A DNA stretch of 64,000 nucleotides, taken from Dehalococcoidia bacterium (GTDB lineage Bacteria; Chloroflexota; Dehalococcoidia; CAUJGQ01). The notes beneath the pieces were generated by a model. The model saw nothing but the letters and a program-made list of their open reading frames with translations, did no database searches and had not been told where the DNA came from. This document shows positions 1-8,990 of the stretch, one piece after another; position 1 is the first letter of the stretch, and the number at the start of each line of letters is the position of its first letter. A program made the translations under genes and the position numbers. The DNA is taken from NCBI GenBank assembly GCA_035310145.1, contig DATGEL010000049.1, positions 25,321 to 89,320 on the forward strand, in the 5' to 3' direction.

Positions 1-1793
1 AGCGGGGCATGACGATCGACCTCGGCTTCGCCTGGCTGAAGCTGCCGGGCGGCGAAGAGGTCAGCATCGTCGACGTGCCGGGCCACGAGCGCTTCATCAA
101 GAACATGCTGGCCGGCGTCGGCGGCATCGACATCGCCCTGCTCGTCGTGGCGGCGGACGAGGGCGTGATGCCGCAGACACGCGAGCACCTGGCGATCCTC
201 GATCTGCTTCAGGTGAAAACGGGCGTTGTCGCCGTGACCAAGGCCGACCTGGTCGAGGCCGACTGGCTGGAGCTGGTGCAGGCGGACATCGCCGACACGC
301 TGGCGGGCACGAGCCTGGCCGGCGCGCCGCTCGTGGCCTGCTCCGCGGTCACGCGCGAGGGGCTGCCGGAGCTGCTGGCGGCGCTGGAAGCCGCGCTGGC
401 GAGGACGGAGCCGAAGCGCGACATCGGCCGGCCGCGCCTGGCGATCGATCGGGTGTTCAGCGTCGCCGGCTTCGGCACGGTCGTCACCGGCACACTGATC
501 GACGGCATGCTGCGCGCCGGGCAAGAGGTCGTGGTCGAGCCGGGCGGCCTGCGCTCGCGCGTGCGCGGCCTGCAGTCGCACAAGCACAAGGTGGAGCGAT
601 CGGAACCCGGCAGCCGCACGGCCGTCAACCTCGGCAACGTCGGCACCGATGAGCTGCACCGCGGCCTGGTGCTGACCACGCCCGGCTGGCTCATGCCCAC
701 CACGGCCGTGGACGTGCGCCTGCGCATGACCGCCGACGCCACCCACCCGCTGCGACACAACGCGCAGACGACGTTCCACAGCGGCTCGGCCGAGGCGCCG
801 GCGCGCGTGCGCCTGCTCGACGCCGACGAGCTGCCTCCCGGCGGCGAAGGCTGGGCGCAGGTACGGCTGTTCGAGCCGGTGGCCGTGGCGCGCGGGGACG
901 GCTTCGTGCTGCGCTCTCCCAACGAGACGCTGGGCGGCGGCACGGTCGTGGACGTGCACGCCCGCCGGCATCGCCGCCGGCACGAGGCGACATTGGCCTC
1001 GCTCGCCTCTTTAGAACGTGGCTCGCCCGAAGAGAGCCTCTATGAGGTGCTGGCGCGCCACGAGCCGGCGGCGCTGGACCTGTTGGTGCGCGAGACGAGC
1101 CTTGGCGCTGCGGGCGTGCGTGCGGCGCTGGCGAAGCTGCTTGAAGCGGGCCGCGCCGTACGCATCGGCGGCGACGGCGATGAAACGCCCGGCCCGAACG
1201 CGGCGCTGTACACGCTGGCGGGCTATCAACGGCTGACGGAGCGGGCGCTGGCCGCGGTGGCCGCCTTCCTCAAAGAGCACAGCCTGCGCGCGGGTATGCC
1301 GCGCGAGGAACTGAAGAGCCGGCTCGGCCTCAATCCGCGCCTGTTCAACGGCCTGCTGGAGCACTGGCTCGCCCGCGGCGACCTGGCCGAGCGCGGCGCC
1401 ACGGTCGCCCCGCCCGAGCACGCCGTCGCGCTCAACGCGGCACAGAAGGCGGAGTCCGATCGCTTCCTCGCGGCGCTGCGGGCGCATCCGTACGCGCCGG
1501 CGCCGGACCACCTGCCCGAGCGCGAGTTGATCGCCTATCTGGCGGAGAGCGGCGCCGTTGTGCCGGTGGCCGAAGGCATCGTCTTCGACGCCGCGGCCTA
1601 CCGGCTGATGGTGGATGGCATCGTCGCCCACCTGAAGCGGCATCCGGCGATCACCCTGGCGCAGGTGCGCGACCTGTTCGGCACCAGCCGCCGCTACGCG
1701 CAGGCGCTGCTCGAACACCTGGACGACAAGCGTGTCACGCGGCGCCTGGGCGACGAGCGCGTGCTGCGCAGCCCGGAAGGGGCCGTGCATTGA
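1..1793 (+). CDS. selB: Selenocysteine-specific elongation factor SelB, 5' truncated by window edge
   Basis: Translation GTPase that delivers Sec-tRNA to the ribosome at recoded UGA codons. The frame is open to base 3, and the residues before the first Met (RG) match the usual SelB junction, so the true start and the P-loop (G1) lie left of the window. Visible are the switch region ([10 protein letters not shown]), G3 (DVPGHERF, about 14 codons later) and G4 (TKAD). Translation-factor beta-barrels follow, with FGTVVTGTL near the start of domain 2, and then about 250 residues of winged-helix repeats typical of the SECIS-binding tail. The stop overlaps the TTG start of nurA, so the two are probably co-translated. 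No selA, selC or obvious selenoprotein was recognised in the window. The family call is secure. Confidence 0.95.
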   Translation, partial: RGMTIDLGFAWLKLPGGEEVSIVDVPGHERFIKNMLAGVGGIDIALLVVAADEGVMPQTREHLAILDLLQVKTGVVAVTKADLVEADWLELVQADIADTLAGTSLAGAPLVACSAVTREGLPELLAALEAALARTEPKRDIGRPRLAIDRVFSVAGFGTVVTGTLIDGMLRAGQEVVVEPGGLRSRVRGLQSHKHKVERSEPGSRTAVNLGNVGTDELHRGLVLTTPGWLMPTTAVDVRLRMTADATHPLRHNAQTTFHSGSAEAPARVRLLDADELPPGGEGWAQVRLFEPVAVARGDGFVLRSPNETLGGGTVVDVHARRHRRRHEATLASLASLERGSPEESLYEVLARHEPAALDLLVRETSLGAAGVRAALAKLLEAGRAVRIGGDGDETPGPNAALYTLAGYQRLTERALAAVAAFLKEHSLRAGMPREELKSRLGLNPRLFNGLLEHWLARGDLAERGATVAPPEHAVALNAAQKAESDRFLAALRAHPYAPAPDHLPERELIAYLAESGAVVPVAEGIVFDAAAYRLMVDGIVAHLKRHPAITLAQVRDLFGTSRRYAQALLEHLDDKRVTRRLGDERVLRSPEGAVH

Positions 1794-3031
1794 CGCTGGA
1801 CCTGGTCAAAGTCGCCGCCAGCCTGCCGGAACTGGTCGAACGCGCGCGGCTCGAACAGGCGCAGAACGCGGCGCGCATGGAGCGGGCGCTAGCGCTGCTG
1901 CGCGCGGCCGCCGAGGCGCCGGCCGCCTTCGCCGAGCGCGTCGAGCGGGCGGAGACCTCGTGGTCGCTGGCGCTGCCGCACACAGAGCGCCTCGACGCGG
2001 CGATCGCGCCGCCCGCCGCGCCCGCGGACTACGCCGTGCTGGCTGTGGACGGCTCCAGCATCGACGTCGATCGCAACCTGCCCGTCGAGTGCTACGTGCT
2101 CAACTTCGGCTGGATGTCGCTGCAGTACGGCGGCAGCCCCTTCGCCGATTTCAACACCCGCGCCGAGCTGCAGCCGACGGGCGACGAGCTGTTCCTGCGC
2201 GACGCCAGCGACCCGAGCCGCGAGGCCGCGATCCGCGGCGCGGTGCTGGACGTGGTGCGCGGCGTGCGCGAGCTGGCGCTGCTGGCCGAACTGGCCGAGA
2301 CCGTTTGCCCCAGCGACCGGCCGCTGCTGGCGCTGCTCGATGGCAACCTGGCGCTGTGGAACCTGGAGAAGCGCTACGTGCCGCCCCTGATCGCGGAAGA
2401 CCTGAAGCACGGCGAGCGCGGCACCTTGCAGGCGCTCAGGCGGCTGGAACGGCTGGTGCAGGACGGCCGCGCCGTGTTCAGCGGCTACGTCAGCCGCAGC
2501 GGCGCAAGCAACGTGGTCAACAGCCTGCGCCTGCTGGAATGCCCGATGCGCCCGGCGGTGCAGTGCCGCGCCTGTCCCGGCCGCGAGACGGGCGAGCGGC
2601 CCTGCGACGCGGCCGGCCTGCCGGACGACGCGGCGCTGATGCTGCGCCTGCTGCAGCCCTGGCAGCGCAGCGCCGTCTTCCTGCCGCATCGCTCGACCGG
2701 CGACCAGACGGCGGAGCGCTGGTACGAGCAGGAAGGCCACCGCATCGCCTTCTTTTACCTGCGCGCCGGCGACGAGATCGCGCGTGTCGAACTGCCGTTG
2801 TGGATGGCGGAAGAGCATTCGCGGCTGGAGCTGCTGCACGCGCTGCTGGTGCGGCAGGCGCAAAGCGGCGCGAACTACCCGGTGGCCCTACAGGAGGCCC
2901 ACGAGCAAGCCGTGATCTCGACAACGGACCGCATGGCCTTCTCCGCCCTGATCGCGCGCGAGTGCGAGCTGCACGGCATCCCCTGGCTGACTTCGTCCAA
3001 GGCGCTGAGCAAGCGGGTGCGTGGGATATGA
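1790..3031 (+). CDS. nurA: NurA-type 5'-3' nuclease
   Basis: NurA-family nuclease of 413 aa that in archaea and some bacteria pairs with the HerA translocase to resect DNA ends. The RNase H-like start strand VLAVDGSSID carries the expected metal-binding Asp near residue 87. The C-terminal block (TDRMAFSALIARECE ... WLTSSKALSKR) fits the last part of the fold. The start is a TTG at 1790 whose TTGA overlaps the selB stop; no other start keeps this coupling. A helical, Ala/Arg-rich segment precedes the catalytic domain. herA lies 1.1 kb downstream on the same strand with two small genes between, which supports a NurA-HerA functional unit. Confidence 0.88.
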   Translation: MTLDLVKVAASLPELVERARLEQAQNAARMERALALLRAAAEAPAAFAERVERAETSWSLALPHTERLDAAIAPPAAPADYAVLAVDGSSIDVDRNLPVECYVLNFGWMSLQYGGSPFADFNTRAELQPTGDELFLRDASDPSREAAIRGAVLDVVRGVRELALLAELAETVCPSDRPLLALLDGNLALWNLEKRYVPPLIAEDLKHGERGTLQALRRLERLVQDGRAVFSGYVSRSGASNVVNSLRLLECPMRPAVQCRACPGRETGERPCDAAGLPDDAALMLRLLQPWQRSAVFLPHRSTGDQTAERWYEQEGHRIAFFYLRAGDEIARVELPLWMAEEHSRLELLHALLVRQAQSGANYPVALQEAHEQAVISTTDRMAFSALIARECELHGIPWLTSSKALSKRVRGI

Positions 3032-3066
3032 CGAGGGCAGGCACGGCGCGGCCGCGTCGGACCAGC

Positions 3067-3094
3067 GGGGCGCCCAACCAGGATTGGGCGCCCC
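3067..3094 (+). terminator. Strong GC hairpin after nurA
   Basis: Perfect 11-bp stem GGGGCGCCCAA / TTGGGCGCCCC with the 6-nt loop CCAGGA, 36 nt after the nurA stop. No U-tract follows, so it may be a partial or factor-assisted terminator, or an mRNA processing or stabilising stem that sets nurA expression apart from the herA half. Confidence 0.55.
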
Positions 3095-3122
3095 GGCAGC
3101 ACTGCGATAGGCGGCGAGCGAG

Positions 3123-3497
3123 ATGAAGCGTGACGTGAATCCCGAGCGCGAGCGGCAGTCCGGCTGGGCCGTGCAACCGCACCGGCAGGAGCCGGAGCCG
3201 GACGAGCGCGATGACGACTACGACGACGAAGACGGCGGCGAGCCGATCGCCTGGGAGTACGTGCTGCTCACGGGCATCACGGGCGACACGGCGGGCGCCT
3301 TCGGCACAGTCTCGCCGCGCTGCGTCTGGCTGACGAAGGACGGACCGGAGCTGATCTCCGACTTCAGCGACCGCGACCGCAACACGGCCGAGACCGACGC
3401 GGTGCTCGCAGCCATCGCCGACCTGGGCGAGCAGGGCTGGGAGATGGTCGGAGCGCCGTGGAACGGCCTGCTCTTCTTCAAGCGGCCGAAAGAATAG
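3123..3497 (+). CDS. Small acidic protein in nurA-herA cluster (DUF4177-like)
   Basis: 124-aa soluble protein. The first 45 residues are charged and disordered-looking with a run of Asp/Glu (ERDDDYDDEDGGE). The C-terminal part reads WEYVLLTG ... LGEQGWEMVGAPW ... LLFFKRP, resembling the small DUF4177-type fold (aromatic strand, helix ending in EQGWE, hydrophobic strand). There is no catalytic motif. It lies between nurA and the HAS-barrel-like gene, 18 nt before the latter. The acidic tail could contact a DNA-binding partner, which is inference. No close function is recognised. Confidence 0.7.
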   Translation: MKRDVNPERERQSGWAVQPHRQEPEPDERDDDYDDEDGGEPIAWEYVLLTGITGDTAGAFGTVSPRCVWLTKDGPELISDFSDRDRNTAETDAVLAAIADLGEQGWEMVGAPWNGLLFFKRPKE

Positions 3498-3515
3498 CGC
3501 TCGCAGGGAACGCCG

Positions 3516-4112
3516 ATGACCGCCTTCGCCCCAAGCGCCCGCTACGGCCGCGTGATCCGTGCCTCGATCGACCGCTTCTGGGCCGAGTGCTTCGCGCGCG
3601 ACGCGGCGCCGCCGCTGGGGCTGCTCGTGGCCGTCGAGGATATCGACGAGCCGGTCTTCGGCATCGTCGCCGGTGTGCTGACTGAAGGCATCGACCCCTC
3701 ACGCCGCATCACCGCCCGCGGCGAGCCGGAGCACGACCTGCGGCGCGTGCTGGACGAAAATCCGCACGTGCCCGCGCTGCTGGCCACGACGTTCGAGACG
3801 GTGGTGGTCGGCCACGCGCGCGACGGCCTGATGCGCCAGTACCTGCCGGCGGCGCCGCCGCCGATCCTCGCCCGCGTGCGCGGCTGCAGCGAAGACGAGT
3901 GCAGCGAGTTCATGCGCTCGTTCGACTTCCTGCGCCTGCTGCTGGCCGCCGGTCTCTTCGCCGACGATGTGATCGCCGCCGCGCTGCGCCTGGCGGCCGC
4001 AGCGCAGCCCGACCGCCGCGGCTTTCTCGTGCGCGCGGGCAAGGCGCTGACGCCGCTGCTCGCCGACGACGCCACCCGCCTGCAGGCCATTTTGCGGAGG
4101 ATGCAGCCATGA
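3516..4112 (+). CDS. HAS-barrel-like protein preceding HerA
   Basis: 198 aa, ATG start with CAGGGA upstream, and its stop overlaps the herA start (ATGA). Residues about 30-70 (PPLGLLVAVEDI, then VFGIVAGVLTEGIDPSRRI) read like the beta-barrel (HAS barrel) found at the N-terminus of HerA and F1-type ATPases. The rest is helical with ECSEFMRSFDFLRLLL and an Ala/Leu-rich end, and there is no P-loop. By context it is a third component of the NurA-HerA machine, perhaps a barrel subunit or adaptor. The domain call is by eye and needs profile support; function is inferred only from the tight coupling. Confidence 0.7.
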   Translation: MTAFAPSARYGRVIRASIDRFWAECFARDAAPPLGLLVAVEDIDEPVFGIVAGVLTEGIDPSRRITARGEPEHDLRRVLDENPHVPALLATTFETVVVGHARDGLMRQYLPAAPPPILARVRGCSEDECSEFMRSFDFLRLLLAAGLFADDVIAAALRLAAAAQPDRRGFLVRAGKALTPLLADDATRLQAILRRMQP

Positions 4113-5800
4113 ACGGGCACGGCAGCGACGGCCGCCCCGCACTTTCGCTCGTGGCGCTGGACCGGCCGACGATCTTCTCGCCGCTCGGCTCCGTGGTCGG
4201 CGGCTCGCTCACCGCCGGACTCGAGGTGCGGCTCGACGCCGAGGTCGACGTGGAGGAGATGGCTGCCGGCCGGTATGTCACGGTGGAGGCGCAGGACCAG
4301 CTCTTCTTCGGCATGATCACGGACGTCGAACTGCGCACCACGCTCTCGGCGCTGACCGAGACGCCGCCCGGCGAGGACGATGACTTCCTGCGCGAGGTTT
4401 ACCGCGGCACCGCCGCCTTTGCCGTGCTGCACATCACGCCGATGCTGCGCGTCTCCGCCGTCGAGAACAACGCGCCGGAGCCGGTCAAGACCGTGCCGGG
4501 CCACTTCTCCCGTGTGCGCGAGGCGACGCAGGGCGAGGTCGAACGCATCTTCGGCGCCGAAGACGCCGAGCACTTCGTGATCGGTACGCCGCTCGACATG
4601 GACGTGAAGGTCCGGCTCGACTACGAGCGCTTCGTCGAGCGCAGCAACGGCATCTTCGGCAAGAGCGGCACGGGCAAGACGTTTCTGACGCGGCTGGTGC
4701 TGCTCAACGTGATCCAAAAGAGTAATGCGCAGCGCGAGGCGAAGAAGAAGGCGGTGCACCTCGTCTTCGACATGCACAACGAGTACGGCTGGGAGGGCAC
4801 GTACGAGGGCGCGGGCGGCACGGTGAAGGGGCTGAAGCAGCTCGCAGGCTCCTCCGTGGTGGTGTACACGCTGGACGAGGACAGCTCTCGCCGGCGCCGC
4901 GTACCGTACGACTCGGCGATCACAATCGGGCACAACGAGATCGACGCCGAGGACATCGCGCTGCTGGCCGAGACCTTGAACCTGACGCAGAACTCGGTGG
5001 ACGCCTGCCACGCCCTGCAGGCCCGCTTCCGCGAGGGCTGGTTGAAGCAGGCGCTGGCCCTGAGCATGGACGAGGACAGCGCCGACACCGGGTTGCTCAA
5101 CCAGCTCGCGATCCACGTCGCCACGGTGCGCAACCTGCAGCGCGGCCTCAACAAGCTGCTGCGCAACAAGCCGTTTCTCGTAGAACGGGCGCCGGCCGCC
5201 TCGCTCAACGCCATCCTGGGCTCGCTGCTCTCCGGCAAGAGCGTGGTGATCGAGTTCGGCCGCTTCGGCAACGACCTGGACGGCTACATGCTCGTGGCCA
5301 ACGTGCTTACCCGGCGCATCCACGAGCGCTACCGCGACCTGGTGGAGAAGGCGCTGGGCGAGAAGGGCGAGAAGCCGATCCGGCTGATGATCACGATCGA
5401 GGAGGCGCACAAGTTCCTCGACCCGCGCGTGGCCGGGCAGACGATCTTCGGCCAGATCGCGCGCGAGATGCGCAAGTACAATGTCACGCTGCTGATCATC
5501 GACCAGCGGCCAAGCGCGATCGAGGGCGAGGTGATGTCGCAACTCGGCACACGCGTGAGCTGCCTGCTGGACAACGAGCGGGACGTGGACGCGGTGCTGG
5601 CGGGCGTCTCCGGCAAGAGCGGCCTGCGCGAGGTGCTGGCGCGGCTCGATTCCAAGCAGCAGGCGCTGATCCTGGGCCACGCCGTGCCGATGCCGATCGT
5701 GGTCAAGCCCGAGGACTACACCAGCACCTACGAGCGCTGGCTGGAAGACCTCGGCGCCCGCCCGCGCTCCCGCGCATCAGACCTGTATCCGGAAGAGTAG
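4109..5800 (+). CDS. herA: HerA-type ATP-dependent DNA translocase
   Basis: 563-aa hexameric HerA/FtsK-superfamily ATPase that pumps DNA for the NurA nuclease. The N-terminal HAS barrel spans roughly residues 15-70 (TIFSPLGSVVGG ... LFFGMITDVELR). Walker A is GKSGTGKT at about 184-191 and Walker B is LMITIEEAHKF at about 425-435. A later segment (LLIIDQRPSAI) matches the sensor/arginine region of HerA. The start is ATG 4109, preceded by GCGGAGG and overlapping the upstream stop; longer in-frame extensions run over the previous gene. It ends 23 nt before the convergent response regulator. Family length and motifs agree. Confidence 0.93.
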   Translation: MNGHGSDGRPALSLVALDRPTIFSPLGSVVGGSLTAGLEVRLDAEVDVEEMAAGRYVTVEAQDQLFFGMITDVELRTTLSALTETPPGEDDDFLREVYRGTAAFAVLHITPMLRVSAVENNAPEPVKTVPGHFSRVREATQGEVERIFGAEDAEHFVIGTPLDMDVKVRLDYERFVERSNGIFGKSGTGKTFLTRLVLLNVIQKSNAQREAKKKAVHLVFDMHNEYGWEGTYEGAGGTVKGLKQLAGSSVVVYTLDEDSSRRRRVPYDSAITIGHNEIDAEDIALLAETLNLTQNSVDACHALQARFREGWLKQALALSMDEDSADTGLLNQLAIHVATVRNLQRGLNKLLRNKPFLVERAPAASLNAILGSLLSGKSVVIEFGRFGNDLDGYMLVANVLTRRIHERYRDLVEKALGEKGEKPIRLMITIEEAHKFLDPRVAGQTIFGQIAREMRKYNVTLLIIDQRPSAIEGEVMSQLGTRVSCLLDNERDVDAVLAGVSGKSGLREVLARLDSKQQALILGHAVPMPIVVKPEDYTSTYERWLEDLGARPRSRASDLYPEE

Positions 5801-5823
5801 CGTCCGTAGCGTCAGCAGTAGCG

Positions 5824-6588
5824 TCAGATGAGGTGGCGCCGCGTGGCGATCGCCACGGCTTCAGTGCGGTTGCCGGCGCCGAGCTTGCGCAGCACCGTCT
5901 CCACGTGGAACTTGGCCGTGCGCTGCGCCACGCCCAGCGCCACGGCGATCTCCTTGTTCTGCAAACCCTGCGCCAGCAGGGCAAGCACCTGCTGCTGCCG
6001 CGGCGAGAGTGGCTCGAACGGCGCCTCGTCTTCGCCGCGCACGTGGCGCAGCAGCCGCGACGCGACCAGCGGCGGCAGCAGCGAGCCGCCTGCCGCCACC
6101 GTGCGCAGCGCCGTGAATACCTCTTCGCGCGGAGCGCCCTTCAGCAGATAGCCGCGCGCCCCCGCCTGCAGGGCTGCGAGGATACGTTCATCGGTGTCGA
6201 ACACGGTGAAGACGACGATGCCGATCCCCGGGCGTGTCTCGCGCAGGCGGTGGATCACCTCAACGCCGTCCAGCCGCGGCATGCCGAGGTCGAGCAGCAG
6301 CACGGCAGGCCGCAGCTCCTCGGCCAGGCGCAGCGCCTCCACGCCGTCAGCGGCAAGGCCCACGACGTCGAAATCCGGCTCGGTTTGCAGGATCAGCGCC
6401 AGGCCGTCGCGCACCACCGGATGGTCATCCGCGATCAGCACGCGGATCGGGGCAGGCGCGACCGCCCCCGGTTCATCCCAACTGCCGGCGGTTTGCTCGC
6501 TACCATCCGAACCCAGATCGCCCCTTCCCCTGGTATTGGGGGCCAGGGGATATTCCGGGGGATCGGGGCCCGCGCCGGCGGCAGTCAT
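5824..6588 (-). CDS. NarL/FixJ-family response regulator
   Basis: 254-aa DNA-binding regulator. Receiver domain at about 47-165 with acidic pair D54/D55, phospho-acceptor D100 (LLLDLGMP) and K150 (YLLKGAP). LuxR-type helix-turn-helix at about 190-254 (LSPRQQQVLALLAQG, NKEIAVALGV, TAKFHVETVLRKLGA). ATG 6588 lies one base after the stop of the histidine kinase, giving a tightly coupled pair. The first about 45 residues are an unusual Pro/Gly-rich leader whose DNA (about 6527-6555) contains a CCCCTGG/CCAGGGG inverted repeat, so the leader may be repeat-derived and the receiver may really start near residue 45. Targets are unknown. Confidence 0.93.
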   Translation of the reverse strand: MTAAGAGPDPPEYPLAPNTRGRGDLGSDGSEQTAGSWDEPGAVAPAPIRVLIADDHPVVRDGLALILQTEPDFDVVGLAADGVEALRLAEELRPAVLLLDLGMPRLDGVEVIHRLRETRPGIGIVVFTVFDTDERILAALQAGARGYLLKGAPREEVFTALRTVAAGGSLLPPLVASRLLRHVRGEDEAPFEPLSPRQQQVLALLAQGLQNKEIAVALGVAQRTAKFHVETVLRKLGAGNRTEAVAIATRRHLI

Positions 6589-6589
6589 G

Positions 6590-7807
6590 CTACGCCTCCG
6601 CCGGCAGATCGAGCGTGATGCGCGTGCCGCCGCCGGGTGCGCTGGCGATCTCCAGCCGGCCGCCCAGCAGCCGCGCCCGCTCGCGCATGCCGAGCAGGCC
6701 GAAGTGACCCTCCGGCGGCTCGGCGGGATTGAAGCCGCGGCCGTCGTCCTCGATCGCCAGCCGCAGCGGCTCGTGCGGCGCCAGCCCTTCGCCGGGGTCG
6801 AGCGCAACCGTGACGCGGCGCGCGTGGGCGTGCTTGACGGTGTTGGTCAGCGCCTCCTGGGCGATGCGGAAGACCCCCATCTCCACCCGCGGCGAGAGTG
6901 GCCGGTCGGCCCCGCGCAGCTCGAAGCGGGCATCGAGGCGCTGCTCGCGGCCGGTCTGCTCCACCAGCCGGCGCAGCGCCTCGGCCAGCGTCAGCCCCTC
7001 CAGCGGCGCGGCGCGCAGGTCGGTGACGGAGCGGCGCACCTCGTCCAGGGCGCCCTTGGTCAGGCCGATCGCGTTGCGCACCGCCTCGCGGCCGCGTGCG
7101 GGGTCGCGCTCGGAGAGGGCGTCGGCCACTTCCAGGCGCAGCGCCAGGCCCGCCAGCGTCTGCGCTACGGTATCGTGGATCTCACGGGCCAGGCGGTTGC
7201 GCTCCTCCACCTGCGCCAGCCGTGTCTGCGCGTCCAGCAGCCGCGCGTGCTCGACCGCGAGGCCGACCTGGTAGCCGACGGTATAGAGAAACTGCAGCTC
7301 CTCGGCGTCCAGCTCGCGCCACTCGGGCATCGCCACGTTCATCACGCCGATGCGCCGGCCGCCCAGGTAGATGGGAATGCTGGCGTGGAAGCGGATGCCG
7401 TCCGTGCCGTCCACTACATCGTCCAGGCGGCTGCACTCGAGCACGTTGACGTTGGCGGCGCCGCGCAGGTCGCCGGCGACGAAGGTGCGCAGGCAGAGGC
7501 AGTGCCAGCCGGTCATGTGCTGCGGGTCTTGCAGATACGGCGGGAGATGATAGGTCGCGGCGGGCACGAACTCGCCACGCTCGTCGCGCAGCCAGACCCA
7601 GCCGGAGCGCATGCCGATCGCCCCGGCGACCACGGCCAGCGTACGTTCCAGCGCCTCGGCGATGCTGCCGGAACGGTTGAGCACCTCGGCCACGGCGTTC
7701 AGCGCGGCCAGCTCGCGCGCTCGGCGGCTGCGCCCCGTGGCGCCCTCGCGCGCTGCGCCGGCATGGGCGCCGCGCGCCCTGGGTGGCCGCGCTTGTGCGT
7801 CGTTCAT
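6590..7807 (-). CDS. GAF-domain NarL-type sensor histidine kinase
   Basis: 405-aa cytoplasmic sensor kinase with no membrane segments. GAF domain at about 35-190, HisKA_3 dimerisation domain with phospho-acceptor H211 (LAREIHDTVAQTL), then an HATPase_c domain with N-box EALTNTVKHAHA, G1 box EDDGRGFNP and a GHFGLLGMRERA lid. The GAF domain carries C103, C105 (WHCLCLRTF) and C125 (VLECSRL), a Cys pattern that suggests a redox or metal-bound signal. It phosphorylates the adjacent regulator by inference from the 1-nt spacing. The promoter should lie in 7808-8047; minus-strand TATACT near 7815 is a possible -10. Confidence 0.92.
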   Translation of the reverse strand: MNDAQARPPRARGAHAGAAREGATGRSRRARELAALNAVAEVLNRSGSIAEALERTLAVVAGAIGMRSGWVWLRDERGEFVPAATYHLPPYLQDPQHMTGWHCLCLRTFVAGDLRGAANVNVLECSRLDDVVDGTDGIRFHASIPIYLGGRRIGVMNVAMPEWRELDAEELQFLYTVGYQVGLAVEHARLLDAQTRLAQVEERNRLAREIHDTVAQTLAGLALRLEVADALSERDPARGREAVRNAIGLTKGALDEVRRSVTDLRAAPLEGLTLAEALRRLVEQTGREQRLDARFELRGADRPLSPRVEMGVFRIAQEALTNTVKHAHARRVTVALDPGEGLAPHEPLRLAIEDDGRGFNPAEPPEGHFGLLGMRERARLLGGRLEIASAPGGGTRITLDLPAEA

Positions 7808-8047
7808 GGCTCCAGTATAGGCATGCTCGCGAACGAACCTCGGCCGGCACTTGCCGGCGGTTCTACAATTGAGCCGGGGCCCCGCGGCGCGCCGGCCCGT
7901 GAGCCGTGCCGAGCCGGGACGTGGAGACGGGCGCGAGCAACTCGTTCGCTTGCAGTATCGCCTCGGCGTGGTTCGCGCGGGATGATCGTAGGTGGGGGAC
8001 CGTTCCGCCAGGAGTCGATCCCGCGGTCATCCCGCAGGGAGGCGATC

Positions 8048-8314
8048 ATGTCCGAGCTGAGTACGAGGCAGCGCGAGCGGATGCCGCGTGAGCGCTTTGC
8101 CTTCCCGAAGGAGCGCAAGGAACCGCTGAACGACGCGGCGCACGTGCGCAACGCCGTGGCACGCTTCGATCAGGTTGAAGGCGTGAGCAACACGGAGCGC
8201 GACGCGGCCTGGCGGCGCATCCGCGAGGCGGCGCGGCGCTTCGGCGTGCAGATCGAAGAGCGCGGCTGGCGGCAGCTCTTCAGGAAGAACGGGCACCGCG
8301 TGCCCTCGCACTGA
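8048..8314 (+). CDS. DUF6582-like small protein
   Basis: 88 aa with a strong Shine-Dalgarno (AGGGAGG at 8036-8042) before ATG 8048. The sequence has the block FAFPKERKEPLNDAAHVRNA followed by ARFDQVEGVSNTERDAAWRR and a basic C-terminus. This matches small conserved proteins seen in many bacteria and phages (DUF6582-type), of unknown biochemical role. The composition is basic and helical. It is divergent from the kinase upstream and 52 nt ahead of the BON protein. The family call rests on the recognisable HVRNAVARFDQV segment. Confidence 0.85.
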   Translation: MSELSTRQRERMPRERFAFPKERKEPLNDAAHVRNAVARFDQVEGVSNTERDAAWRRIREAARRFGVQIEERGWRQLFRKNGHRVPSH

Positions 8315-8366
8315 GCGGCGCGGCGATCGGCCGGCCGCACGGCCGGCGGCAGAAAGGCGGTGGGCG

Positions 8367-8927
8367 ATGGACGAGCAGGCGAACGCGGGGGAGAGCCGCC
8401 GCCGCGGCGCTCCGGGCATCGGCCCGCTTGTGCTGGCCGGCCTGGGCGGCGCCCTGATCGTGTACCTGTGTGAGCCGGGCGTGGGTCACCGGCGCCGCGC
8501 ACGGCTGATCTCCAGGGGCGGCGCCCTGCTGCGGCGCGGCCGCCGGCGCGCCCGTCGCCTGGGCCGGCGCGGCACGCGGACACTGACGGGGCAGTGGGGG
8601 CGCTTCACCCGGCCGGGTCACAGCGAGGAGCCGGCGGACGCGGTGACGCTGACCCAGCGCGTCGAGAGCGAGCTGTTCCGCGATCCGTCGGTGCCGAAGG
8701 GCCGCATCAACGTCAACGCCGAGAACGGCGTGATCGTGTTGCGCGGCCAGCTCGACTCGGCGGAGCAAATCGAGCGCATCGTGGCGAGGGCACGACGCGT
8801 GCCCGGCGTCTACAACGTCGCCAACCTCATGCACCTGCCCGGCACGCCGGCGCCAAACAAGGCGGCGGCGCTGCACGCCAGCCACGAGAGCGAGACGATG
8901 CCGCACGGGCGGCCGCCCGCCGGGTAG
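8367..8927 (+). CDS. BON-domain protein with N-terminal membrane segment
   Basis: 186 aa. A hydrophobic stretch at about 18-36 (GPLVLAGLGGALIVYLCE) is followed by a very Arg-rich linker (residues 40-80) and a BON domain at about 92-155 (LTQRVESELFRD ... INVNAENGVIVLRGQL ... ARRVPGVYNVANLMHL). BON modules bind membranes or lipids and are linked to envelope stress. The Arg-rich linker is consistent with the inside-positive side of a membrane anchor. It is preceded by the DUF6582-like gene, possibly in one transcript. Catalytic function is not expected. Confidence 0.88.
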   Translation: MDEQANAGESRRRGAPGIGPLVLAGLGGALIVYLCEPGVGHRRRARLISRGGALLRRGRRRARRLGRRGTRTLTGQWGRFTRPGHSEEPADAVTLTQRVESELFRDPSVPKGRINVNAENGVIVLRGQLDSAEQIERIVARARRVPGVYNVANLMHLPGTPAPNKAAALHASHESETMPHGRPPAG

Positions 8928-8961
8928 CCGGCCGGCAGCAGCGGCGCGATCGCACCGCAGT

Positions 8962-8967
8962 TATAAT
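8962..8967 (+). promoter_or_regulatory. Candidate -10 box (TATAAT) for PAS kinase
   Basis: A perfect TATAAT stands out in G+C-rich sequence 24-45 nt before the two possible starts of the downstream kinase. No convincing -35 is visible 17 bp upstream, so the promoter may be weak or activator-dependent. Confidence 0.5.
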
Positions 8968-8990
8968 GACCGCACTCCGCGTTCCCTGCT

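Noticed and set aside
209..943. Long minus-strand frames opposite selB and other genes
   Set aside because: They mirror the codon pattern of the real genes in G+C-rich DNA, are Arg/Ala/Pro/Ser-rich and lack any family motif.
3542..5680. 712-codon minus-strand frame opposite herA
   Set aside because: Low-complexity His/Arg/Gln/Leu composition typical of an antisense shadow; herA itself is certain.
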